Assembly (NCBI RefSeq): GCF_004571025.1
Contig: NZ_SPQT01000002.1
Coordinates: 1-64,000, forward strand
Reading direction: 5' to 3'
Source: Bradyrhizobium niftali
Lineage (GTDB): Bacteria > Pseudomonadota > Alphaproteobacteria > Rhizobiales > Xanthobacteraceae
Length of the DNA: 64,000 nt
The notes beneath the pieces were generated by a model that saw nothing but the letters and a program-made list of their open reading frames with translations, did not search any database and was not told the DNA's origin. A program made the position numbers and the translations under genes. How positions within the stretch are numbered: the first letter of the stretch is position 1; every line of letters begins with the position of its first letter. Below, one piece after another: positions 47,879-55,666 of the stretch.

Positions 47879-48493
47879 CTAAACATCGACCGAGATCATT
47901 ACGGCATGCGTTACGTCGTCAGGTGAGACACAGTCCAAGACTGTCCGGCCGACGCAGCGAAACGCCCAGCCAGGGGGCAAGCTCATGGCGGCCAGCCATG
48001 CCGGGTGCCGCGCCGCAAACTCGATCGGTCGATACTGGCCGAACTGATCATCGGGACCTCGCTCGGTACTCACGATTTGCCAGCCCGTGAAAATCCTGTC
48101 GGGCTCGGCACGGCGAACACCAACTGCCGAAACCGCGTGCAACGCTGTGTCGGCAATGCGGGTATACGAATTCGCGTCTGGTGGGTTACCCGCCAGTTGC
48201 AGGCCCTGCAGGAGCTTCCGTTGAGCGTCGAGGATCCCGCACGTGAAGGCGAGGGACGGCGTGAAGCGTTTGGGATCTCCGTGATAGTCCGGCTCGCTTG
48301 CCGTTACGTTCGTTTCATCCGCCAGCAACCGAACCAAGCTCCAATCGATCTCGACGTCTATACTTTCTCCCGGTGCGAGTCCTGCCGCCTGCCCGGCAAG
48401 GCGCGAGAGCAGCGCACGGGCCGAGATTGCGTGCTCCTCACCGGCTTCGCCAACAAGCGTCTTGCCGGACGATAGTGGAATATCAATCTTCAT
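47879..48493 (-). CDS. Putative immunity protein overlapping the DUF4157-HNH gene
   Basis: A 204-residue soluble protein of no family I can name with confidence. The first 110 residues have MKIDIPLSSGKTLVGEAGEE and a helical region. The C-terminal part has TGWQIVSTERGPDDQFGQYR, then ARHPAWLAAMSLPPGWAFRC, a compact alpha+beta pattern reminiscent of small immunity domains. Its ATG overlaps the stop of the nuclease-effector gene as ATGA, and it is the last gene of the eCIS operon. The pairing argues for an immunity role that protects the producer from the HNH domain. Some DUF4157 partners could instead be chaperones. Confidence 0.5.
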   Translation of the reverse strand: MKIDIPLSSGKTLVGEAGEEHAISARALLSRLAGQAAGLAPGESIDVEIDWSLVRLLADETNVTASEPDYHGDPKRFTPSLAFTCGILDAQRKLLQGLQLAGNPPDANSYTRIADTALHAVSAVGVRRAEPDRIFTGWQIVSTERGPDDQFGQYRPIEFAARHPAWLAAMSLPPGWAFRCVGRTVLDCVSPDDVTHAVMISVDV

Positions 48494-51400
48494 TTTGGCG
48501 CATGTTCCCTGAAGTACTTTTCAATCGCCGCTCTTGCGCGCTTGTCCGCATCGCGCAGAGCTGGAACGACGGCATCGGGCAGTGGCTTCTTATTGCTGGC
48601 CCGCGCTGCGATCCAGTCGTCCACGCTGAGCGCTCCCTTGGAGCTGTTGGCTTCTTTCGTGATTGGCAGATAATTCTCCGGTAAGTCTAGCAGGATTTCG
48701 TCCATTTCCTTTGGCGACAAGCGCCTGAACCGCGGATCTGCGGCGATTTCGTTGCGGGATACGATATGATCGACCGCCCATTCGTCACCCTTGATCGGTG
48801 CGCCGGTGGTAACGTCTATCGGGGCCCCCTTGGTTGGTGCGAGACCGGGTGTTTTGATCTCAGTGGCGTTCTTCATGGCAACCGGTTTTGCTTCGGCACC
48901 AGGCGTTGCGGCGTTTACTCGCTCAGCCAGGCTTTTGGTCAGCCCTTCGGTTTGTCCCTGGAGCTCCTGCAGCTTCTTTGCACGCTGAGCGACAAGGTCG
49001 TGATATTTCCCGCCTGTCGCGGTGGGCGGGACTAGCCCGGGCCGCCGACCTGCTCGGATTTGCTCTTTTGAAAAACCACCTTCCGGGAAGAGTTCCTGGT
49101 GAATTTGATCATCAATTGCTGCGATCTCGTCTTCCAGTTTCGACATCGCCGTGCGCGAGGCGGCCACTTTTTCGGCCTCCACGCGAGCCACCTGTTCGCT
49201 CTTCTGAGCAGTTTTCAACTCCGCTCTGGCTTCGCTTACCGCCTTTTTCGCCTTCTCGACTTGCGCCTTGGCAGCCTGATTGCCACGGTTCTTAGCAGCG
49301 AATGCTCTTGCAGTGGTATGATCGGCTTCCGCCGCACGAAGCTTGGCTTCGGCGCCGGATAACTGCGCAGTAGCTGTCGACAGGGCCTGTTGCGTCTCGG
49401 CTACCCGTTGCCCGGCCGAGACGGCGCTTGGCGCAAGCTTGATCTCGCCCCCCAGTTGCGCGGCGGCTTCCAGTTTCTTCTTCAAGGCGGCGAGTTCGGT
49501 CGCCTTGTCGATGGGATCGACAATGGCCTCGATTCTCGCGGCTTCGGCTTCCAGCCCGGGATTGGCTTTTAGTTCGGGCGTGAAGGTGCCGCGGAGCTTG
49601 TCCATTTCGGTATTGATATGTTCGAGCGCCTTGGCGGCATCGGCTCCAAGTTCCTCGGTTACTCTGGCCTTTTGGGCCGATTGGAGGTCCTTCGCCAAGC
49701 CCTCGATTTCTGCGCGGGTTTTTTGCGTTACCGAGCCAGCCTTCGCCGTCTCCTCTGCCTTCTCGACCCGCGCGAGCAGATTCTTGTCCTTTGCAAGCTC
49801 GGGTCCAAACCGTTCGCGCAGCCACGAGCACTCCGTGCATATTACCAAATGGCCGGATTTCGTGACCTTGACCTCGTGGCCTGCGATGGCAGTGACTGTC
49901 TCGGCAGCTTCCTTCCCGATGCTTTCCGTAGCGCGCGCTATGGCGGCGGCTTCCGCTTTTCCACCGGCGCTGAGAGCTTGGCCCTCCGGAGCTGTCTTCC
50001 GCATGCGGGCGAGCGTGGCGCGCAGCCTTTGACCCAGGGATGGCTTTGCGCCGCCTTCCGCTGCCGGCTTCGCGCCTCCGTCGATATTATCGGCCGCTTT
50101 GACAAGGCGCTCCTCGGCCTCGGCCGCCTCGGCGCCTTTCGCGGCCATAGCCGCTTTGGCTTCGCTCTTGAGCGAGCGAAAAGCCTTGAGCGCAGCAGCG
50201 CCGTCCGCGACAGCAAACACCACGTCGAGGGCGACCCAAAACAGAGACGGCTCTTCGGTTGCTATTGCTGAGGCGCGCTTGTCCAGATCTGTGTTGGTGA
50301 GCGCCATCTCCAATTGATATTGTTGAATGCTCTTGAGCGCGGTGATTGCGCTGATGGTGGCGCCGGCCACAGCGGCGCCAACGGCTAGGCTGGTGCCGCC
50401 GGTTGGGATAGCGAGTACAAGCGCTACAATGCCCAGGAAAAGGCCTTTGAGCTGTTCGTCAAAGGCCAGCTCGGCGAGCTTGTCGTCAACAACTCTGTCT
50501 GCCATCGTCAGGTTGGCAGTGCCCATGGTCACGCGAGTCAGAGATACGATCGAAGCGATGTTCCACAATTTGTCTGGATCGTCATCAATCTTCTTGCGAA
50601 CGGTATCAATGCTGTCCTGCCTGTTGTCCAGCACTTGGCCAATCATGTACGCAGCACCGGATGGTCCGAAGGGATGAGTGCCAGGGATCGTTTTCAGGTC
50701 GCCCTTGGCGAGTTTTTCGAGGCGAGCGGTAGCAATCCAAGGCGTGTCGGCATCATCGAGAATGGCGCCAAGTGCCGGATGACGCAATGCGGCGCCAATC
50801 CGCGCCTTAGTGTATTCTGCCTCAACGTCGTTGATTTGCCGGCCTAAGTCCTCGTATTGAGGTCTGTTTTCCTCGGGCAGGTAGGGGCCGGCGTGACCAC
50901 CCCGCAATCTCATCAGTCCCCACTGTTGCTTCCTCAGGACTTCGGAGCGCTTTCGAATTTCCAGCAAATCCGTTGCCGCCCCGACCAGCGCTTGAAATGC
51001 GACGGTATTCTGCGCTTCATAGGTTGGCGGACCGGAGAAAAAGCCACCGCCTTCCTTCTTGATCCCATAAAGCGTTCGTTCGACCCCGATCCTGCGTTCG
51101 CTTTCCTGCAGGACAGTCTCGAGCGTCCTCTTCATTTCACTGCGGAACTTGGTTATGAAGGCGACAGCCTCGGCGCGAACGATCGGATAACCCCATATCG
51201 CCAGCGGGACCGCTATTGGCGCGAGCCTGTTGCGGTATGATTCCTCCTCCATTTCGCGCTTGACGTCCAAGGGGGTGCGCGTACGCAGGCCACCATACCC
51301 ACGAGCGTGCGCTGAAAACGGCAGATCGACGTCGCGGCCATGCCCTTGGAGCGCCTCGTACCAGAGATCGCCGCCAAGAATTCCGGTGCGTCGGATCAAC

Positions 51401-52140
51401 CGGCGAAGCTCACCCAGCATGAACGCGGCATCGGTCGTCATCAGAACGCCGCGGAAGGAATAGAAGTCGGAGCTGGCCCGGACCGGACCGGCGTCGGTGA
51501 AGCTAGAGGAAGGGGAATTCTTTGCGTCCGGCAGCGGATCGCGCCGTATGCCGGGGTGCCCCAGCGCCACATGTGCGAGTTCGTGCGCCAGCAGCCGCTG
51601 TCCGTCGTTCGTCTCCGGCTGGAACTGGCCGGCGCCGAAGGCAATGTTGTTGCCGACTGCGAAGGCGCGCGCACCGATCGATTCCGCTGCTGATTGCGCA
51701 TCGCTCCCAGTGTGCAGCCTTACACCGGAGAGGTCCGGACCGAAGCGCGGCTGGAACAGGTTCTGAAGGCGCGGGTTGAGCGGCTCGCCGGAGCCCAGGC
51801 CGTTCATGATGGAGTCGTCGCCCGATCCGCCGCCGCTCGCGTCAGTTGGCCCCGAGCCGATCGGCTTCATTCGCAGTGTTTCGCCAGGTTGTGCCTTCGC
51901 GCAGGACTCACAGCAGGCGCCGCCGTTTACGGCGTTGTCGGCCATGCAGTCGGCTTCGCGCTCCTCGGGATCGTTGGCGCCGCCGATCTTCAATTTGGGC
52001 CGTAACACGCCGGCCTGCATCAGCCGCGACAGGATATCATGATCGGGCGCCTGTGCGTTGACGGTGGCAGCGGGCGTGCTCGCAAGCAACGAGGCCGCAG
52101 CGGTATTGCCTTTTTCCAGCTTGGCAAGTTTGTCCGTCAT
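48490..52140 (-). CDS. eCIS-associated DUF4157 protein with C-terminal HNH-like nuclease domain
   Basis: A 1216-residue protein. A lead (1-60) with DPEEREADCMAD is followed by the DUF4157 domain (about 117-195) with HExxH in LLAHELAHVALG at 186-190, a marker of cargo of contractile injection systems. A hydrophobic stretch (GIVALVLAIP and TSLAVGAAVAGATISAI) lies near 560-600 and a CxxC element VICTECSWLRERFGPEL near 815. Long Ala/Glu/Lys coiled coils fill 850-1060. The end has AVDHIVSRNEIA, ENYLPITKEANSSKG (Asp1124, His1125, Asn1156, Asn1165, Lys1168), an HNH-type nuclease pattern. ATG 52140 lies 13 bases after the ATPase stop; an upstream start would extend into it. It overlaps the putative immunity gene. 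Confidence 0.8.
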   Translation of the reverse strand: MTDKLAKLEKGNTAAASLLASTPAATVNAQAPDHDILSRLMQAGVLRPKLKIGGANDPEEREADCMADNAVNGGACCESCAKAQPGETLRMKPIGSGPTDASGGGSGDDSIMNGLGSGEPLNPRLQNLFQPRFGPDLSGVRLHTGSDAQSAAESIGARAFAVGNNIAFGAGQFQPETNDGQRLLAHELAHVALGHPGIRRDPLPDAKNSPSSSFTDAGPVRASSDFYSFRGVLMTTDAAFMLGELRRLIRRTGILGGDLWYEALQGHGRDVDLPFSAHARGYGGLRTRTPLDVKREMEEESYRNRLAPIAVPLAIWGYPIVRAEAVAFITKFRSEMKRTLETVLQESERRIGVERTLYGIKKEGGGFFSGPPTYEAQNTVAFQALVGAATDLLEIRKRSEVLRKQQWGLMRLRGGHAGPYLPEENRPQYEDLGRQINDVEAEYTKARIGAALRHPALGAILDDADTPWIATARLEKLAKGDLKTIPGTHPFGPSGAAYMIGQVLDNRQDSIDTVRKKIDDDPDKLWNIASIVSLTRVTMGTANLTMADRVVDDKLAELAFDEQLKGLFLGIVALVLAIPTGGTSLAVGAAVAGATISAITALKSIQQYQLEMALTNTDLDKRASAIATEEPSLFWVALDVVFAVADGAAALKAFRSLKSEAKAAMAAKGAEAAEAEERLVKAADNIDGGAKPAAEGGAKPSLGQRLRATLARMRKTAPEGQALSAGGKAEAAAIARATESIGKEAAETVTAIAGHEVKVTKSGHLVICTECSWLRERFGPELAKDKNLLARVEKAEETAKAGSVTQKTRAEIEGLAKDLQSAQKARVTEELGADAAKALEHINTEMDKLRGTFTPELKANPGLEAEAARIEAIVDPIDKATELAALKKKLEAAAQLGGEIKLAPSAVSAGQRVAETQQALSTATAQLSGAEAKLRAAEADHTTARAFAAKNRGNQAAKAQVEKAKKAVSEARAELKTAQKSEQVARVEAEKVAASRTAMSKLEDEIAAIDDQIHQELFPEGGFSKEQIRAGRRPGLVPPTATGGKYHDLVAQRAKKLQELQGQTEGLTKSLAERVNAATPGAEAKPVAMKNATEIKTPGLAPTKGAPIDVTTGAPIKGDEWAVDHIVSRNEIAADPRFRRLSPKEMDEILLDLPENYLPITKEANSSKGALSVDDWIAARASNKKPLPDAVVPALRDADKRARAAIEKYFREHAPK

Positions 52141-52153
52141 TCTGCCGCTCGTT

Positions 52154-54169
52154 TCACGCCACCTCTTGGATCGCATGGCTGCCTTCCGCCGAGAACAGCC
52201 GTCCTTGGCGGCGCGCCTCGCGCACGGCGCTTGCGGTAAGGTGGCGCATCGAAACGACGCCGCCATCGCCGGCCGACATATAGGCCGCTTCCAGCACCGC
52301 CTTGCGGATGTCGCCGCCGGTCAGTTCGAAGTCGCGGGCGAGGACGGCGCAGTCGACATCGTCACCCACCGGCACTGGCGGTGCCAGCATCCGTTGCCAC
52401 AGGCGTTTGCGGTTGTCGGCGTCCGGCCGCGGAAATTCAACAATGTAGTGGAGCCGGCGCGAGAAAGCCTGATCGATGTTCTTGGCAAGGTTGGTCGCAA
52501 GGATCACTGGCCCGTCATGCTCCTCGATCCGCTGCAGCAGATAGGCTGTTTCGATGTTGGCGTAGCGGTCATGGGCATCCTTGACCTCGGCGCGCTTGCC
52601 GAAGATGGCGTCTGCCTCGTCGAACATCAGCACGGCGCTGGCGCGGCGCGCGGCGCAAAAAATCGTCTCCAGATTCTTCTCGGTTTCGCCGATGTATTTT
52701 GACACAACCGAAGACAGGTTGATGCGATATAGATCCAGTCCCGCCTCGGCCGCGATCGCACTGGCCGTCATTGTCTTGCCCGTGCCCGAAGGGCCCTGGA
52801 AAAGCGTGGCCAGCCCGCCGGTCGCGCGTCCGTCGGCGGTCAATCCCCATTCGCTGTGCACTAGGTCATAATGCTCCACGGCATTGACGACAGCTTTCAC
52901 TCTCTCCAGTGTGACCGGAGGCAGTACGAGATCGGCGAGCCGATGCGTCGAGGGAATGCGCCGCGCCAGCCGCGCAAGTTCGTGTCCGGAAATCTCGCGG
53001 GCCGCCGCGAACAAAGCTTCCCGATCGGTGGTTATGTCAGGCCGGTCGCTGCGCAAGAGCAGTCCGGCTGCGGCCGCGGCTTCGGCGATCTGATCGGGGC
53101 CGAGACGGAAACGTAGCGCAAGCTGATCCGGGGTATCAGGCTCGACCTCGAACACGTGGTTCGCGATTGCCCGCCGCCAAATTCGTTCGCGATCCCGGGG
53201 CCTTGGTTCCGAGAAATGTACCTGTGCGGTGCGGCTGTGCGGGCTCAACTGCCACAGCAGAGAGCCCGGTTCGGCCATGACGAATGTCGGCGAAGTCATG
53301 CGTGCAAGACGGCCCGCCATCCGAGTCATGGTCGCAATCGCGTCCGGTCCTTGTGGTTCTGTACCATCGATCACAACAAGCGCGGCGGAGAGGCGAGCGA
53401 TCAGATCGAGCTCGGTCAGGACGTTGCTCGCCGCGGAATCGGCAAAAGCCAGCCTCGCGTGCAGCAATCGGCGATCTCGCTTGCCGGCGAGCGCGCGAAG
53501 TGCGCCGATCCGGCCACAGTCACCCTGTCCGGTCAACAGCACGGGGTTGGCGAAATGCCGGGCGGTTTCCGAAAATGGCTTCAACGGACCAGGATCACCG
53601 TTGACCGGAGACAGCCACACGGTATCGGCCGGCAACAACGGGTCGAGACCTTGCACAAACTGCGTGAGGGCCCGGCCGGCGCGAAACTCGCGTGCGACCT
53701 CCGGCCGCGTGCCATCGACCTCAACCATACTCAGAAGACCGGTCGTCATCAGGCGGTTGTTTGGCGACAGCGAAGCCACCGATTCAAGACCGAACAGACG
53801 TCTGGCAAGACCAAGCGTCGGCCACCGCCGCGACGCTGCGCCATTCAAATAGGCGAAGATCGGCTCGTACTTGCCGTCTACCTCCGCGGCGAGCGCGACA
53901 GTCAGCAGCGCGTATTCGACCTCGTTCAATCCGAACCGATCCGCAGCCGCGGCCAGTGGCTCGCTGCGCGGGCATGGCCGAAGTTCGGCGGCATCACGGG
54001 ATTGGCGGCCGGCGTCGGTGCGCAGCAAGGCTTCCACGAGATCGTCGCTGACCCACAAGCCCTTGAATTCCTCCGCCGACATTTCGTAAGCCGCGCGCAA
54101 TGCCCGCAAGTCGCGCTCCAGGCGAAGATCAAGCCAAGCACGCTCGGATATCAGGGGCAATTCGCTCAT
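52154..54169 (-). CDS. eCIS AAA+ ATPase (Afp15-like)
   Basis: A 671-residue protein. The C-terminal AAA+ module has Walker A QGPSGTGKTMTA at 458-469, Walker B VLMFDEADAIFG near 513-524, sensor-1 LATN near 556, an arginine-finger-like SRRLHY near 569 and a C-terminal lid. The first 430 residues form a second, degenerate ATPase-like region (LLTGQGDCGRIGALRALAG near 220) plus a helical N-terminus. This layout is that of ATPases in Afp/PVC/MAC-type injection loci, which are needed for assembly or cargo loading. Its ATG overlaps the preceding gene's stop (ATGA). Confidence 0.88.
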   Translation of the reverse strand: MSELPLISERAWLDLRLERDLRALRAAYEMSAEEFKGLWVSDDLVEALLRTDAGRQSRDAAELRPCPRSEPLAAAADRFGLNEVEYALLTVALAAEVDGKYEPIFAYLNGAASRRWPTLGLARRLFGLESVASLSPNNRLMTTGLLSMVEVDGTRPEVAREFRAGRALTQFVQGLDPLLPADTVWLSPVNGDPGPLKPFSETARHFANPVLLTGQGDCGRIGALRALAGKRDRRLLHARLAFADSAASNVLTELDLIARLSAALVVIDGTEPQGPDAIATMTRMAGRLARMTSPTFVMAEPGSLLWQLSPHSRTAQVHFSEPRPRDRERIWRRAIANHVFEVEPDTPDQLALRFRLGPDQIAEAAAAAGLLLRSDRPDITTDREALFAAAREISGHELARLARRIPSTHRLADLVLPPVTLERVKAVVNAVEHYDLVHSEWGLTADGRATGGLATLFQGPSGTGKTMTASAIAAEAGLDLYRINLSSVVSKYIGETEKNLETIFCAARRASAVLMFDEADAIFGKRAEVKDAHDRYANIETAYLLQRIEEHDGPVILATNLAKNIDQAFSRRLHYIVEFPRPDADNRKRLWQRMLAPPVPVGDDVDCAVLARDFELTGGDIRKAVLEAAYMSAGDGGVVSMRHLTASAVREARRQGRLFSAEGSHAIQEVA

Positions 54170-55659
54170 GAGGTTTCTCGCGCAACGCTGACTCGGGGCG
54201 GCCGGGTCCATCCGAAGGTTTCAGTCCAGACCGCGGCGCCGGAAATGGCGAGAATCGGATCGAGCGGCGGTCGCGCGATCCTTGCGTCGAATTGTTCGAT
54301 GCTGATCGCTGCGGTCGCACGGACGTTGAGGAAATTCTGCCAAAGATGCAGGCTGCTCGACCCGGAGAAGCCGGGAAGCCGGTGCGCGAATTGCGCCAGT
54401 ACTTCGCCTGCCGCCTGCGTCAGGAGCCGATTGGCGGTCCGTTCGAGTCCGAGTTCGCTCGGCCAGTCCGGTGGTCGCTGGATCTTGCCTCGTGCAGTTC
54501 TCGGACCGCGCAAGGCGCTATTTGCCCAGTCGCGCAGTGTGCTTGTCTGCAGGTTCGCGGGCACGGCGAGCAGATTGCGCCAGAAAGGGTCGCGCAGAAA
54601 TTCGGCGTCCAGGCTGGGGCCGGCGAGCCTGGCTAGAACGAGCGTGCGGAAGACGTGCTGGGCTGAAAAATCGTCGTGCGGAGCGACCGGGGGCACCGCG
54701 GAAAAGTCAAGCCGGTCGACTTCACGAAGAAGCAACAAAGGTCCGCCGATCGTCGTGCTGATGCGACGGATATCGAGTGCGCATGCGCGCGCTGCGATGC
54801 GCGCAGAATAAAGCGCCGACTGCGTCCGTAGGCGGACCTCGCCCGTTCGACTTGCCTCGCGATCGCCATCGGACGGGGGGAGGAACGCCGGCGTCGAGCC
54901 TTCGGCGTCGCGCCGGGCTTCTACCTGTTCGAGAATTTCGACTACCGAGCTACACAGCGCCAGTTCGTCGGGGCCGGGCGCAACGCTGGTGGCCGCCTTA
55001 TAGGCGACCATTGTAGCAAGAAGTCTTGCCGTCCGCGACGAGGGTGGAAACCGCAGCGCTCCCTCGCAGAGGCAGTCGATGATCTGTTTATCGGGAGGAA
55101 CGGCATCGGCGGCTGCCGGGAAAGCTGCAATGAAACGTTCGGACCACGATCCGAGCACATCGCCGGTTCGCAACAGGGTGGCGTCGTCCAGCGACGCTAG
55201 CGCATCAAGCGCGACCAGGGGATTCTCGGACAACGCGGCGGCGAGCGCCTGTGGCGCCGGCAACCCCCGCAATCCCTCGAAGGGGCGGTGAAACCAGAGG
55301 CTCCAAGCATCGCCGCGCCCAAAATCGCGGATAAATTGCGCAAGCTGTTCTGCACGATTGGTGAAGCGCACGACCCCCTGTCCATTCGCGGCTAGCTTGC
55401 CGGCGAGGGCAGATGCAAATGCTTTCGACCAGCGTGCGAGATTTAGGGCATCGGAGTGATCGACATCGATCGTTACGTCGAGATTGAGGGAACGGATCAG
55501 GACGATCTCGTCACCGCCGGCCAATCCATCTAGCCATGACGCCATCGCGCTAGGCATGCGCCGGGACAGCGCCTGTACTCGCTCGCTTGCGCGTGCCGGG
55601 TTCGAATGATTTGCATCAACCAGGCAGTCGAGGCTCATCCGCCCGATTTCCAGCCGCAT
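54166..55659 (-). CDS. Probable contractile injection system tape-measure protein
   Basis: A 497-residue soluble, Ala/Leu/Arg-rich protein. The N-terminus fits the CIS tape-measure pattern: MRLEIGRMSLDCLVDA, then a helix, then GDEIVLIRSLNLDVTIDV and WSKAFASALAGKLA, with a mostly helical remainder. It lies directly upstream of the AAA+ gene, the place held by Afp14-type proteins. No catalytic residues are seen. ATG at 55659 has GAGG 5 bases upstream and follows the fibre gene by 7 bases. Assignment is by context and pattern. Confidence 0.55.
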   Translation of the reverse strand: MRLEIGRMSLDCLVDANHSNPARASERVQALSRRMPSAMASWLDGLAGGDEIVLIRSLNLDVTIDVDHSDALNLARWSKAFASALAGKLAANGQGVVRFTNRAEQLAQFIRDFGRGDAWSLWFHRPFEGLRGLPAPQALAAALSENPLVALDALASLDDATLLRTGDVLGSWSERFIAAFPAAADAVPPDKQIIDCLCEGALRFPPSSRTARLLATMVAYKAATSVAPGPDELALCSSVVEILEQVEARRDAEGSTPAFLPPSDGDREASRTGEVRLRTQSALYSARIAARACALDIRRISTTIGGPLLLLREVDRLDFSAVPPVAPHDDFSAQHVFRTLVLARLAGPSLDAEFLRDPFWRNLLAVPANLQTSTLRDWANSALRGPRTARGKIQRPPDWPSELGLERTANRLLTQAAGEVLAQFAHRLPGFSGSSSLHLWQNFLNVRATAAISIEQFDARIARPPLDPILAISGAAVWTETFGWTRPPRVSVARETS

Positions 55660-55666
55660 GGCCGCC

